Shown: one piece after another, positions 1 to 10,000 of the stretch
How positions within the stretch are numbered: the first letter of the stretch is position 1
Layout: the number at the start of each line of letters is the position of its first letter
Assembly (NCBI GenBank): GCA_020853635.1
Contig: JADYYN010000096.1
Location: 1 to 56,797 of the forward strand
Reading direction: 5' to 3'
Origin: Gemmatimonadaceae bacterium
GTDB lineage: Bacteria; Gemmatimonadota; Gemmatimonadetes; Gemmatimonadales; Gemmatimonadaceae
Length of the DNA: 56,797 nt
Position numbers and translations under genes: made by a program
Notes under the pieces: generated by a model
Databases searched by the model: none
Told to the model about the DNA's origin: nothing
The model's input: only the letters and a program-made list of their open reading frames with translations

Positions 1-884
1 CGTTCGGGCTGGGCGGGCTGCTGTGTTTCCCGCTCGCCGCGCGCGCTAGCACGGTGCTGCTCGAGAAGGCCACACCCGAGTCCCTGCTGGAGTGCATCGC
101 GGAGACCAGGGCCACCGTGACGTTCACCGCACCCACGTTCTATCGCGCGATGGCCCTCGCGATGCAGGCACATCCGCAGCGGTTCGTCGTGCCGTCGCTG
201 CGCACCTCGGTGAGTGCCGGAGAGGCGCTCCCGGATGCCACGCGCACTTTATGGCGCAGCGCGCCGGGCATCGAGATGCTCGATGGCATCGGCGCAACAG
301 AGATGATCCACATCTTCATCGCGGCGGCCGGCACAGACGTGCGACCGGGTGCGATCGGCCGCGCCGTGCCCGGGTACGAGATCGCCATCCTCGACGACGC
401 ATTGCAACCGCTGCCCGTCGGCGAGATCGGCCGACTCGCGGTGCGCGGCCCGACCGGCTGCCGTTATCTCGCTGATCCACGACAGCGTGACTACGTGCGG
501 GACGGCTGGAACCTGACCGGCGACGCCGCGCTCATGGACGCCGACGGCTATGTGTTCTTCAAGGCGCGCACGGACGACCTCATCCTCTCATCCGGCTACA
601 ACATCGGTGCGCCGGAAGTCGAGTCGGCGGTGCTTCAGCACGCCGACGTCGCCGAGTGTGCCGTGGTGGGTGTGCCCGATCCGGACCGTGGGCAAGCGGT
701 GAAGGCCTTCGTCGTGCTCAAGCCGAATGTCACCGCGAGCGAGACCTTGGCGAAGGCGATCCAGGATTTCGTGAAGGCGACCATCGCCCCGTACAAGTAT
801 CCGCGCGTGGTCGAGTTCGTGGCCGCGCTCCCCAAGACCGATACCGGCAAGCTGCAACGCTTCCGCCTCAAGGAGACCACGTGA
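1..884 (+). CDS. Benzoate/2-aminobenzoate-CoA ligase family protein, 3' part (5' end outside window)
   Basis: Acyl-adenylating enzyme of the ANL superfamily, which forms an aryl-CoA from an aromatic acid, ATP and CoA. The frame is open to the left window edge and starts mid-domain with FGLGGLLCFPL, so the gene is cut by the window. Visible family motifs are the A5-type GIGATEMIHIF, the hinge-region GDAALMDADGYVFFKARTDD with SSGYNIGAPEVES, and the C-terminal LPKTDTGKLQRF whose Lys is the adenylation lysine. The LLEKATPE stretch and the motif set are typical of benzoate-CoA and 2-aminobenzoate-CoA ligases; the exact substrate cannot be read from this part. The stop overlaps the start of the RidA gene (GTGA), so the two are co-translated. 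RidA-type deaminases accompany this ligase in 2-aminobenzoate catabolic clusters, which favours an aminobenzoate substrate (inference). Confidence 0.88.
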   Translation, partial: FGLGGLLCFPLAARASTVLLEKATPESLLECIAETRATVTFTAPTFYRAMALAMQAHPQRFVVPSLRTSVSAGEALPDATRTLWRSAPGIEMLDGIGATEMIHIFIAAAGTDVRPGAIGRAVPGYEIAILDDALQPLPVGEIGRLAVRGPTGCRYLADPRQRDYVRDGWNLTGDAALMDADGYVFFKARTDDLILSSGYNIGAPEVESAVLQHADVAECAVVGVPDPDRGQAVKAFVVLKPNVTASETLAKAIQDFVKATIAPYKYPRVVEFVAALPKTDTGKLQRFRLKETT

Positions 885-1276
885 CGCATCGTGTGCTGCA
901 ACCCGACGGCTGGCCGCGACCGCGCGGCTACGCGAACGGCATCTCGGCGACGGGACGCACGATCTTCGTCGCGGGCCAGATCGGATGGGACGCCCAGCAG
1001 CGCGTGGTGCCGGGCGGGATGGTCCCGCAAGCTGAGCAGGCGTTGCGGAACATCCTCGCGGTGCTAGCGGTCGATGGCGCCGGCGCGGAGCATGTCGTGC
1101 GCCTCACGTGGTATGTGACCGACCGCGCAGCGTATCTCGCCGCGAGCGCCGCGCTCGGCGAGGCGTACCGGGCGGTGATGGGGAAGCACTTCCCCGCGAT
1201 GTCGGCGGTGGAAGTGACCGCGTTGATGGAGGCTGAGGCGGTGGTGGAGATCGAGGCGACGGCGGTGGTGGCGTAG
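881..1276 (+). CDS. RidA family protein (enamine/imine deaminase type)
   Basis: 131-residue protein of the RidA/YjgF/UK114 family, trimeric enzymes that hydrolyse reactive enamines or imines. Family features are the N-terminal LQPDGWPRPRGYANGI, the ATGRTIFVAGQIGWD strand, the AEQALRNILAVLAVDGAGAEHVVRLTWYV segment and the C-terminal AVEVTALMEAEAVVEIEA. The expected catalytic Arg position is occupied within the VVRLTWYV region, but this is not a strict match to the RidA subgroup, so it may belong to the Rid4-7 class. The GTG start at 881 was chosen because it overlaps the ligase stop by four bases (GTGA) and gives the normal family length. The gene probably acts with the aromatic-CoA ligase, removing an enamine intermediate formed in aminobenzoate breakdown (inference). 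It converges on the histidine kinase gene with a two-base gap. Confidence 0.85.
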   Translation: MTHRVLQPDGWPRPRGYANGISATGRTIFVAGQIGWDAQQRVVPGGMVPQAEQALRNILAVLAVDGAGAEHVVRLTWYVTDRAAYLAASAALGEAYRAVMGKHFPAMSAVEVTALMEAEAVVEIEATAVVA

Positions 1277-1278
1277 CA

Positions 1279-2751
1279 CTACGCCAGCCGCACCGCCGGC
1301 AGGATCATCCGCACCACGGCACCGCCCTCGCGCGCGTTCTCCAACTGCAGCATCCCGCGGTGCGCGTCCACGATCCCGCGCGATATGAAGAGTCCGAGTC
1401 CCGATCCGCCGATCTGCGAGCGGGTGCTCACGAACGGTTCGCCGAGCCGCGCCATGAGTTCGGGCGGGAAACCGGGCCCGTTGTCGCGGATCTCGATCGC
1501 GGCGTCACCGCTGGGCGTCGTGCTCGTCCGGATCTCGATGTGCGGCGGCCGTTGCGATACGTCGGTGACGGCGGCGGCCGCGTTCGCGAGAGCGTGCACG
1601 ATGGCTTGGACCAGCCGGGCCTCGTCACCCATGACCTGCGGCACGGTGTCGAGCCGGAGCCTGGGCGAAGGCGCTCCTTTCATCTGCGGCACAGCCTCCG
1701 CCACCGCGCGCGCGATCACATCGGCGGGGTCGAGCAGTCGCAACTCCTCGGTCGACGGCTGGGCATAGACGCGGAGTCCGTCCACGATGCGGTGGATGCG
1801 CTGGGCCGCGTCGAACGCATGAACGAACGCCTCGTCCGCACCGGGGACGCCTTTCTCCTTCACCGCGTCCTGCAACTCTTCCAGACTGAGCGTCAGATAC
1901 TGCAGCGGGTTGTTGATCTCATGTCCGACCCCGGCCGCGATGCGCCCCAACGCCGCGAAGCGCTCCTGCACGGCCAGCGCCTCGCGGGCTTCGTCACGCT
2001 GGTGCGTCGTGGTGCGGATCTCGTCGGTGAGTGACGCCGACAGCTCCTGCAGTCGCTGCGCATCGTCGAGGAACTTTCGCACCAGCTGCGCGATCACCGG
2101 CACCACCAACCCGAGATAGCCGAGCTCGGCCACGTAGATGAACTGCAGCTGCCCCATCGCCACGAGCATCTCGATGATGCCGCACACGACGAACAGCGCG
2201 AAACCGAAGACGATGGGCAAGGCGCCGCGCACGCCCAACTTGGCCTGACGCACCTGCTCGGCGAGGCTCACGATCAGGAACACGATGGTGACGGCGGCGG
2301 AGACCGAGGCGGCCGGCGTCAGCGCGGGGATGGTGAACTCGACGGCGGGCCACTGCACCACCACGTGCACGATCCGCGAGGAATCGACCGTCAGGCCGAG
2401 CACGCCGAGCAGGACGGCGAAGAGGATGTGCGCCGGCCCGAGGATCTGCACCCAGCGCGGGACGGAGCGCCAACGTCCCTCGTGGTCCGCGAACGAGTAC
2501 CAGAGCCACACGACGACATGCATCGCAGCGACGACGAGGTTCTCGGCGGCGACCGAGGTGTTGGCGATCTTGGACGAGTGTCCGATGATCGCGATCAAGT
2601 CGAACAGGCTGTACAGCCCGGCCGTGAGCGCGAGCATCGCGACGATCCGCACACGTCGCCATCCCGCCGCGCGCGAGATCACCATCGCCGCGAGGAACGC
2701 CGCGAGTTGCAGCCCGAACGTCACTGAGGACATCAGGAGCAACACGATCAT
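1279..2751 (-). CDS. 7-TM membrane sensor histidine kinase
   Basis: 490-residue sensor kinase. About seven hydrophobic helices fill the first 230 residues (starting at the N-terminus and ending near LVVPVIAQLV). A coiled-coil linker with QRLQELSASL follows. The HisKA dimerisation helix carries the phospho-acceptor in GHEINNPLQYL (about residue 276), and the HATPase domain has N-box ANAAAAV, G1 DNGPGFPPEL and G2 GGSGLGLFISRGIVDAH. All catalytic boxes are intact. The ATG at 2751 begins the first membrane helix; the frame stays open upstream into the divergent gene, but that part has no membrane or kinase features. No response regulator gene is adjacent, so the partner is unknown. It is transcribed divergently from the FabH-like gene across 114 bases. 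Confidence 0.88.
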   Translation of the reverse strand: MIVLLLMSSVTFGLQLAAFLAAMVISRAAGWRRVRIVAMLALTAGLYSLFDLIAIIGHSSKIANTSVAAENLVVAAMHVVVWLWYSFADHEGRWRSVPRWVQILGPAHILFAVLLGVLGLTVDSSRIVHVVVQWPAVEFTIPALTPAASVSAAVTIVFLIVSLAEQVRQAKLGVRGALPIVFGFALFVVCGIIEMLVAMGQLQFIYVAELGYLGLVVPVIAQLVRKFLDDAQRLQELSASLTDEIRTTTHQRDEAREALAVQERFAALGRIAAGVGHEINNPLQYLTLSLEELQDAVKEKGVPGADEAFVHAFDAAQRIHRIVDGLRVYAQPSTEELRLLDPADVIARAVAEAVPQMKGAPSPRLRLDTVPQVMGDEARLVQAIVHALANAAAAVTDVSQRPPHIEIRTSTTPSGDAAIEIRDNGPGFPPELMARLGEPFVSTRSQIGGSGLGLFISRGIVDAHRGMLQLENAREGGAVVRMILPAVRLA

Positions 2752-2865
2752 CGCGGAATGCCCAGAGTTGCAGAATCGGTGGAGGAGGCGACCAAGGGTT
2801 TCGTTCGGTGTACGGGACGTGCGGATGGTTGCGCATCGGCCGAGGACAGGCATCTTCCCCCGCCT

Positions 2866-4005
2866 ATGCCGAACACCTATGCCGCGATCACGGGCTGGGG
2901 GGCGTGCATGCCCCCCGCCATCCTGACAAATGACGACCTGTCCACCTTTCTCGATACCTCCGACGAGTGGATCACGTCGCGGACGGGGATGAAGGAACGA
3001 CGGATCTCCCACGTCACCGCCGTCGAGCTCTCCACCGTCGCCGCCAAGCGCGCCCTCGCCTGCGCCGGCCTCGACCCCGCCGACCTCGACATGGTCATCT
3101 ACGGCGGCGTGAGCAACGAGGAGCTCTGCCCCAACAGCGCGTCCGGTGTGCAGCTTGCGCTCGGCGCCACCAAGGCGGCGGCGGTCGACCTCAACACCGC
3201 ATGCACGAGCTTCTGCTACGGGCTCGCCACGGCCACCGCGATGATCCGCACCGGACTCATCAAGAATGCGGTCGTGATCGGCGTGGAGTTGATCTCGCGG
3301 TACATGGACTGGAGCAATCGCAATGTCGCCGTGCTGTTCGGCGACGGCGCCGCCGCGGTGGTGCTGCAGGCCAGCGATGAAGAACAGGGCATGCTGGGCG
3401 CGGTGCTCGGCTGCGACGCCGAGGCGCGACAGACGCTGCGCGTGCGCGGGTTCGGATGCGGCTACTCGGGCTACGGGATCACCTTCGGCGACACGCTGTG
3501 GGACTTCGATGGTCAAGTGATCTTCAAGCGCGCCGTGCAGGCGATGTCACACGCGTCGGTGAAGGTGCTCGCGGACCACGGCGTGAGCGCAGAGCAGGTG
3601 AGCCTCGTGATCCCGCATCAGGCGAACCTCCGCATCATCGAGAGTGTGGCGAAGTACGCCGGCATCCCGATGGAGAAGGTGATCGTGACGGTGCAGAAGT
3701 ACGGCAACATGAGTGCGGCGACGGTGCCGGTGGCGCTGGTGGAAGCGCTCGAGAGCGGGCGCGTGCAGCCGGACAGTTGGATCCTGATGCCCGCGTTCGG
3801 CGGTGGACTCACGTACTGCTCTCTACTGGTGAAGTGGGGCAAACGCGTGACGCCACTCGGCACGAGCGACGCGGCGCTGCCGCCCGCGACGCAGACCGCG
3901 CTCGAGATGGTGAACACGATCCGTGCCGGTCAGGATCCGCACGGGCGGTCCAAGGCAGGGCTCATGGCGCCGGTGTTCACGGAGCAGCGATTGGCGGCGA
4001 AGTAG
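2866..4005 (+). CDS. 3-oxoacyl-ACP synthase III family protein (FabH-like)
   Basis: 379-residue thiolase-fold condensing enzyme. FabH-type enzymes join an acyl-CoA starter to malonyl-ACP. The catalytic triad is visible: Cys113 in NTACTSFCYG, His251 in IPHQANLRI and Asn281 in KYGNMSAATVP. The N-terminal DTSDEWITSRTGMKERR is the classical family signature. After the usual C-terminal GGGLTYCSLLVKWG there is an extra tail of about 45 residues that housekeeping FabH lacks. No fatty-acid synthesis genes are adjacent, so this is more likely an accessory KASIII (for example in branched-chain, polyketide or signal synthesis) than the essential FabH; this is inference. The ATG at 2866 is preferred over an earlier in-frame start because family homology begins there. 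Confidence 0.85.
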   Translation: MPNTYAAITGWGACMPPAILTNDDLSTFLDTSDEWITSRTGMKERRISHVTAVELSTVAAKRALACAGLDPADLDMVIYGGVSNEELCPNSASGVQLALGATKAAAVDLNTACTSFCYGLATATAMIRTGLIKNAVVIGVELISRYMDWSNRNVAVLFGDGAAAVVLQASDEEQGMLGAVLGCDAEARQTLRVRGFGCGYSGYGITFGDTLWDFDGQVIFKRAVQAMSHASVKVLADHGVSAEQVSLVIPHQANLRIIESVAKYAGIPMEKVIVTVQKYGNMSAATVPVALVEALESGRVQPDSWILMPAFGGGLTYCSLLVKWGKRVTPLGTSDAALPPATQTALEMVNTIRAGQDPHGRSKAGLMAPVFTEQRLAAK

Positions 4006-4092
4006 CTCGCTGTCGGTCGAGCGGCGGGCTTCGCGCAGGTACTGAGGCACGTGGTGGACGGTCCACCATGTGCGCTCATCTCAGGAGACCCA

Positions 4093-4770
4093 ATGACGAC
4101 CCGTCGTGATTTCATCGACCGCCTGGCGGTCGGCGCGCTCGCGGTCAGCGCCATGCCGCTGGCCTTGGATGCCACCCCTCGACTTCGCGGGACCACCCTC
4201 GCCTCCGCCTCCCAGGACGCGTGGGATGTGACCTGGAGCGCTCGGCTCAACACGAGCAAGCGAGCGCTGTTCGACGTCCCCGAGGTGGAGAGCGGCTACG
4301 GCGTGTGGCGCGCCTCGCTCTGGGTGCGCCAGTACCAGCAGGTGCTGGGTACCGACCCACGTGACACGTCCACCGCGCTCGTGATCCGCCACAACGCGAT
4401 CATCCTCGCCATGCAGCAGGCGTTCTGGGATCGCTACGAGATCGGTACCGTACATAAGGTCACGCATCCGCTCACGCTCGAGGCGACGACGCGCAATCCT
4501 GCGTTGCTCGGGGCTGCGGACGGACTGCCCGATCCGTACGCGACGTTCGCACTCGACCAGTTCATCGCGCGTGGCGGCATCGCACTCGCCTGCGACCTCG
4601 CCCTGCAGGACATGGTCGCACTCATCAAGAACCGCGAGAAGGTCAGCGAGGCGGAGGCCACCAAGCGTGCGCGTGGCTGGCTCGTGCCCGGCGTGATCGT
4701 GCAGCCATCCGGCGTGTTCGCAGTACTCCGCGCGCAGGAAGCCGGCGCGATGTACATCCGCGCGAGCTGA
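4093..4770 (+). CDS. Tat-signal protein of unknown function
   Basis: 225-residue protein beginning with MTTRRDFIDRLAVGALAVSAMPLAL, a twin-arginine signal (RRDF) followed by a hydrophobic stretch, so export in folded form is likely. An AGGAGA ribosome site lies five bases before the ATG at 4093. The mature part has no motif I recognise; it contains a helical section (IRHNAIILAMQQAFWDRYEIG) and ends in a strand-like VFAVLRAQEAGAMYIRAS. It stands alone after the FabH-like gene and its stop directly abuts the end of the convergent pbpC gene. No function is proposed. Confidence 0.75.
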   Translation: MTTRRDFIDRLAVGALAVSAMPLALDATPRLRGTTLASASQDAWDVTWSARLNTSKRALFDVPEVESGYGVWRASLWVRQYQQVLGTDPRDTSTALVIRHNAIILAMQQAFWDRYEIGTVHKVTHPLTLEATTRNPALLGAADGLPDPYATFALDQFIARGGIALACDLALQDMVALIKNREKVSEAEATKRARGWLVPGVIVQPSGVFAVLRAQEAGAMYIRAS

Positions 4771-7071
4771 TCACTCCACGCGGATCCGCCCTTCCGACAC
4801 GGCGCCGTTGGCCGCGACTGCGCGAATGGTGTGCGCACCGCTGCGCAGTCGCCAACGTGAATCGACGAACGGTGCACCGTTGATGAACCAACGTACGACG
4901 CCACGCTCGCCTGCCGCCCGCAGTGCGAGCGTGGCGTAGTCGTTCGGCACGCCAGGTGGCATGCGATACACGTCGCCGTCCGCTGGGGAGACGATGCGGA
5001 ATCCGCGTGGTGCCAGCTCGTCCTCGTGGAGCGGCACGGCGATCTCTTCCATCGCGATGACCTCGTCAGCCGCCGAGGATTCGAATCGCGCACCCGCCTG
5101 CGTGGTCCACGCGGCATACTGCGCGGGCAGCGTCACGCGTCCGCCGCGCACCCAGGTATCGCGCTCTGTCGGTGCCGTGCCCGGTACGAACCACTCGCGC
5201 GTGCCGGGACAGTCGCGCGTGGGCAGCATCCCCGACACCGCGCACACATCGACACGCTCCAATCCGAGTGCGTCGGGTGAGGGCAGTTGCCCTGCCGCAT
5301 ACCGTGCGGCGGTGAGCAACACCGCACGATGCAACAACGGGCCGGCACCGGTGACACCACTCACGCCTTCCATCGGACGCCCGGTCACGTCGCCCGCCCA
5401 CACGGCGACCGTGAAGCCACCGGTGACGGCCACCGCCCAGTTGTCGGTGAAATGCCGCGACGTCCCGGTCTTCACCGCCGTGGGGAACGGGAAGTCGAAC
5501 GGTGTGCGCACACCGAAGCCGGGGATGCGTGCCGCGGGGTCGGCGAGCACATCCAGCGTGAGCGCGGCCGCACGCGCGCTCACCACGCGACGTCCGTCGC
5601 CCGGCGACGCATCGTCACGTGACGCATCCCAGCGCCAGTTGCTGTACACGCCACCGTTTGCCAACGCCCGATACCCGTTCGCGAGTTCGATCAACGTCAC
5701 GTCACCGTTGCCAAGCGCGAGACCGAGCCCGTAGTGATCGGCCGTACGTCGCAGCGAGTGGAATCCCGCGAGGTGCAGAGTGTGCAGGAACGGTCCCGTG
5801 CCCACCCGTTCGGCGAGCAACACGGCCGGCACGTTGTACGAACTGGCGAGCGCCTCACGTGCGCGAACGGGTCCGTGGAAGCGTCGATCGTAGTTGCGCG
5901 GCTCATACGGCCCCGCGATGGTCGGGAACGCGGTCGGCACATCGGCGAGCACGCTCGCGGCGGTGAGTCCCTGATCGAACGCCATCGCGTACAGGAACGG
6001 CTTGAGCGCCGAACCCGGCTGACGCGTCGATGTGACGAGATCGGTCTGTCCGTGCCGCGGTTCGAAGAAGTCCGGTGAGCCCACCCACGCACGCACCGCG
6101 CCGGTCTCGTTCTCGATCACCACCGCCGCCGCCTGCTTCACTCCGCGCCCGGCGAGCTGCTCGACGGTCTGTCGCACCTCGGATTCGAGCTCGGCCTGCA
6201 GCCCGGCGTCGAGCGTGGTGCGCAGCTGAACACTCTCGCCATCCCGTGCACGGTTGGCGGCCAGCAGCCGCGTGGTGAAGTGCGGTGCGAGGAACGGGTC
6301 GCGCGAGCGCCGTGTGAGCGCCGGTTCGCGTCGTGCCCGACTCGCCTCCTCGAACGCGATCGCGCCGGTCGCGACCATGCGATCGAGCGCCACGGCGCGA
6401 CGCCGTGTGGCGCGCCGCGCCGAGGTGACCGGATTGTCACGCGACGGCGCGTGCGCGAGCCCGGCGAGCATCGCCGCCTCGCCCACACTGAGCTCGTCCG
6501 CCGACGCGCCCATATAGAACGCCGCGGCCGCACCCACACCCACCGTGCTCTGCCCGAGGTGCACCCGATTGAGATACTGCTCGAGGATCTCCTGCTTCTC
6601 GAGATGCCAGTCGAGCCGGAACGCCCATGCGGTCTCGCGGAACTTGGAGCGCCAGCCGCGCGCGCCCGGATCCAGCAGTCGCGCGAGCTGCATGGTGAGC
6701 GTGGACGCACCGGAGACGATCTTCCCTGCCGCCAAGTTGTCACGCGCCGCACGCAGCACCGCGCGCGGATCCACACCAGCATGGTCCCAGAAGCGCCGGT
6801 CTTCCACCGCGACGAACGCGACGATGAGATCGGGATCGATCTGCTCGAACGGGATCCATCGGCCACGCGCACCATCCTCGCCGCGTGTGGAGCGCAACAG
6901 CGTGCCATAGCGGTCGGTGATCCTGATGCCGGCGCCATCGGGTGGTGCCGTGAGTCCATCCGGGAGCGGCGTAAGCACCCACGCCGCGAACGCGACCACA
7001 CCCGCCGCACCGACTACGGCCAGCGTGAGCGCGCTACGCTTGAGCGCGCGTCGCGTGAACAGCCGTCGCAC
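4771..7071 (-). CDS. pbpC: Penicillin-binding protein 1C (bifunctional glycosyltransferase/transpeptidase)
   Basis: 766-residue class A-like PBP. After one N-terminal membrane anchor (about residues 13-35) the GT51 domain has the catalytic Glu90 in VAVEDRRFWDHAGVD and the segment GASTLTMQLARLL. The transpeptidase domain has SxxK as Ser354-Ala-Leu-Lys357 (RQPGSALKPF), SxN as SYN at 411-413 and KTGTS at 534-538. The C-terminal domain after about residue 670 matches the BiPBP_C immunoglobulin-like extension specific to PBP1C. The enzyme acts on peptidoglycan from the inner-membrane outer face. The gene follows the alpha-2-macroglobulin gene with one base between them, the conserved PBP1C-ECAM arrangement in which the macroglobulin is thought to guard the envelope and PBP1C to repair it. 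Confidence 0.95.
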   Translation of the reverse strand: MRRLFTRRALKRSALTLAVVGAAGVVAFAAWVLTPLPDGLTAPPDGAGIRITDRYGTLLRSTRGEDGARGRWIPFEQIDPDLIVAFVAVEDRRFWDHAGVDPRAVLRAARDNLAAGKIVSGASTLTMQLARLLDPGARGWRSKFRETAWAFRLDWHLEKQEILEQYLNRVHLGQSTVGVGAAAAFYMGASADELSVGEAAMLAGLAHAPSRDNPVTSARRATRRRAVALDRMVATGAIAFEEASRARREPALTRRSRDPFLAPHFTTRLLAANRARDGESVQLRTTLDAGLQAELESEVRQTVEQLAGRGVKQAAAVVIENETGAVRAWVGSPDFFEPRHGQTDLVTSTRQPGSALKPFLYAMAFDQGLTAASVLADVPTAFPTIAGPYEPRNYDRRFHGPVRAREALASSYNVPAVLLAERVGTGPFLHTLHLAGFHSLRRTADHYGLGLALGNGDVTLIELANGYRALANGGVYSNWRWDASRDDASPGDGRRVVSARAAALTLDVLADPAARIPGFGVRTPFDFPFPTAVKTGTSRHFTDNWAVAVTGGFTVAVWAGDVTGRPMEGVSGVTGAGPLLHRAVLLTAARYAAGQLPSPDALGLERVDVCAVSGMLPTRDCPGTREWFVPGTAPTERDTWVRGGRVTLPAQYAAWTTQAGARFESSAADEVIAMEEIAVPLHEDELAPRGFRIVSPADGDVYRMPPGVPNDYATLALRAAGERGVVRWFINGAPFVDSRWRLRSGAHTIRAVAANGAVSEGRIRVE

Positions 7072-7072
7072 G

Positions 7073-10000
7073 CTACTTCTTCTCCGTCACCACGAACCGC
7101 CCGCCATCGCTGCGGCCGTTCACGCCGGGGTTGTACATCTCCTCCGCCTGCGCTGGCAGCCGGAGGAACGAACCCGGGGTGGTCGCACGCGCCACATAGC
7201 TCACATTCCAGGTCCCGGCCCACAGCACCGCCGCCGAGTACACCACGCGGTCGTCGCGGATCTCGCGGAAGTCCCACGGGGTCCACCACCCGGAGTCCCA
7301 ACGCCCGAGTCCGTAGTTCGCGTCGAGGCGGCCGTCATCGGTATCGGCCTCTTCGTTGGGATCGCGGTCGAGTTGACGCGGCGTACCGCCGAGCGTGGTC
7401 TCGGTCCGCAGACTGAGATCGATCGCCTCGAGACCCGCCGGCAGCGGATCGTCGAGCACCACGAAGCGCCGCGCATTCGTCGACGTCACTCGGATGCGCA
7501 CGCGCACCAGCTCGCCTTCCATCACCGACGTCACCGGCGTGCCGTCGCTGAACTTCTCGTACCAGCGCTCCACGCGGATCCCCGACTCCACCGGCCGCAC
7601 CGGTGGAGTCAACGGCACTTCAGTCACGGTCACATGATAGAACGACGGCAACTCCGACACGCCGGTCGCAGCGAACGTGAGCCGAAGCGGTCGCGTCTCG
7701 TCGTTCTTCCCGCCGAGCAGTGGCGCGATGGCGACGCTGGTGTCGCGCATCGGCCCGGTCGTGCCGGCCACCACGCGACGCCCGCTGCGAACCACCACCG
7801 AACGCGGGGCCTGTGATGCCGCGGTGCGGCTGAAGATCGCCAACGCGCGCACCGTCGCGGCCATGCCTTGGGTGGAGCCGAACGGTCTCTGCTGATCGAG
7901 CGCGAGTCGCTCCACCAACGGACCGATGAGCGCTGAGCGCGGATTCACGGCCAACAGCGTGGTCAGCATCTGCGCGTATTCGCGCGTCTCGGAGTGGAAG
8001 TACCAGCGCAGCGAGTCCGGCGGGAGTGACGCGAGGCGACCCTCCACCTTCACCGACGCCTCGATCGGTGCGACCAGCTGTCGCGCTTCGTTCATCGCGC
8101 CGCGTCGCGCGACCACTTCCGCGAGGCGCAGGCGATCCTCACGGCGCAGGAGACCCGCCGCGCGGAGCAACTCGTTCTCCGCCGGCACATCCGCTTGTCC
8201 CAGACGACTCAGCACATCGACCGACGAGATCTGATCGGCGAAGCGCGTCCAGCGACTGTCGTACCAGTCGCGCAGTGCCGCCGGATTCTGCGCCGGTGCT
8301 TCGCGCAGCGACGTCCGCAGGTACTCCGTGAGCCGCGCCAGCGGCGCCGAGTCCACCGGAATGCCGAGCTCGCGCGCCTCAGCTATCGCGGTGCCGGCGT
8401 AGGCGCTCAACCACGGCGACGTCCAATCACCACTGCCCCAGTAGCCGATGCCGCCGTCCGCACGCTGACGCCCGATGAGGATGGCCAATCCCTTCGCGAC
8501 GTCGGACCGCATGCGCGCCTTGTCTGCGTCGCTCATGGCGCCGTCGGCCCGCAGGAGCGCGAGCATGGGAAGCAACTGCGAGGAGATCTGTTCCGTGCAG
8601 CCGTACGGATACAGACGCAGCTGCCGCTCGATGCCACGCGCGATGGAGATGGGTGTCGGCCCCACCGTGATGGCGATCCGCGAGCGTGCGGGATCGATGC
8701 CCGCCGGGAGCGAGAACTCGATGGTCGCCGTGTCACGCAGTGCGCCGGCGATGGTCTGCGTGCGCGCCTGATAGTCGGGCTTCACGGGTACGCTCACACG
8801 CACCGCATCGAGGTCGGTTCCCGAGCGCACGTCGAACCGGAACGTCGCGCTGTCACCAGGCTGCGCCACGAACTTGAAGCGCGACTCCGCGCCCTTGCCC
8901 GCTGCGAGTGTCACCGTGAGGTCCGTCGGACCCACCGACTTGATGCCCTGCGACTGCGACTTCACCTGCACCGGCACCGCGCGGCCATCGCGGCGATTGA
9001 TCACCGTGCCGGCGAACAACGTGTCGCCCGGGCGCACGAAGCGCGGCAGCGCCGGCCGTGCGACTACCGGTCGCGTGACGAGCAGTGGCAACTCGGCATG
9101 CCCGAATCTGTCCGCGGAGGTCACCGCCACCGCCATCACACGGAACGTCGTGAGATTGTCCGGCAGCTTCGCCTTTGCGGTCGCCGCGCCGAGTGAATCG
9201 GTCATCACCGTGCCGAGGTAGAACGCGGTGGTCTTGAATCGCGAGCGGAGCACTTCGGAGCCATCGGCACCACCACCACCGCCTGGCGCACGGCGGCCCT
9301 TCTCGCCCTCCGCCACCTGCGGCGTCACCGACACGAGATTGCTCGCGAGCCTGAGCCCGAGCGCACGCGGCTGATAGATCAGGTCCATCACATTCGGCGT
9401 CTTGTACGCGGTGAGCGAGAGCACCCCCTCGTCCACCGCCCACAGCGCAACCTCGGCGCGCTGACCGCGGCCGCGCGAGTCGTGCACTGCGAGTGACACC
9501 TGTGCCGTGTCGCCCGGACGGTACTCGGGCTTGGAGAGTGCCAGCGCGACCCTCAAGCGCTTCACCTCCGGTGTGACCTTGAGCTGCACGTAACCCACGC
9601 GCATCGTCGGACGGCCGGGATCATCGAGCGTCCCCGGCTTGGCCGAGCGCCCGCGCACCATCACCACCGAGACGTACGCGTTCGGTGCGTGCGCTTCAGT
9701 GATCGGGATCTTTATCGTCTGCGATCCGCTGGTGATGCGGAGCCGACGCTGTTCGATCACCTGCTCGCGCTCCACCGTGAGCCACGCTTCGGCATCCGTG
9801 AACGGAGCTGCGAGCAGCACCGTCGCGGTGTCGCCCACGTTGTAGCGATCCTTGTCGGCGTAGAGGTCCATCTTGAACTGCGATTCATCGCTCCAGGGCA
9901 CGAAGCCCGTGCCGGTGACCCAGCGGCTGAACGTGGTCGTCGCCTCGCGGCCCTCGGAGTCCGTTGCACTGAGTACGACCTTGTGCACACCACCACCGGC

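Noticed and set aside
2752-3516. Long N-terminal extension of the histidine kinase frame on the minus strand
   Set aside because: The 255 extra codons lie antisense to the FabH-like gene, are Gly/Arg/Asp-rich without domain character, and end exactly where membrane helices begin.
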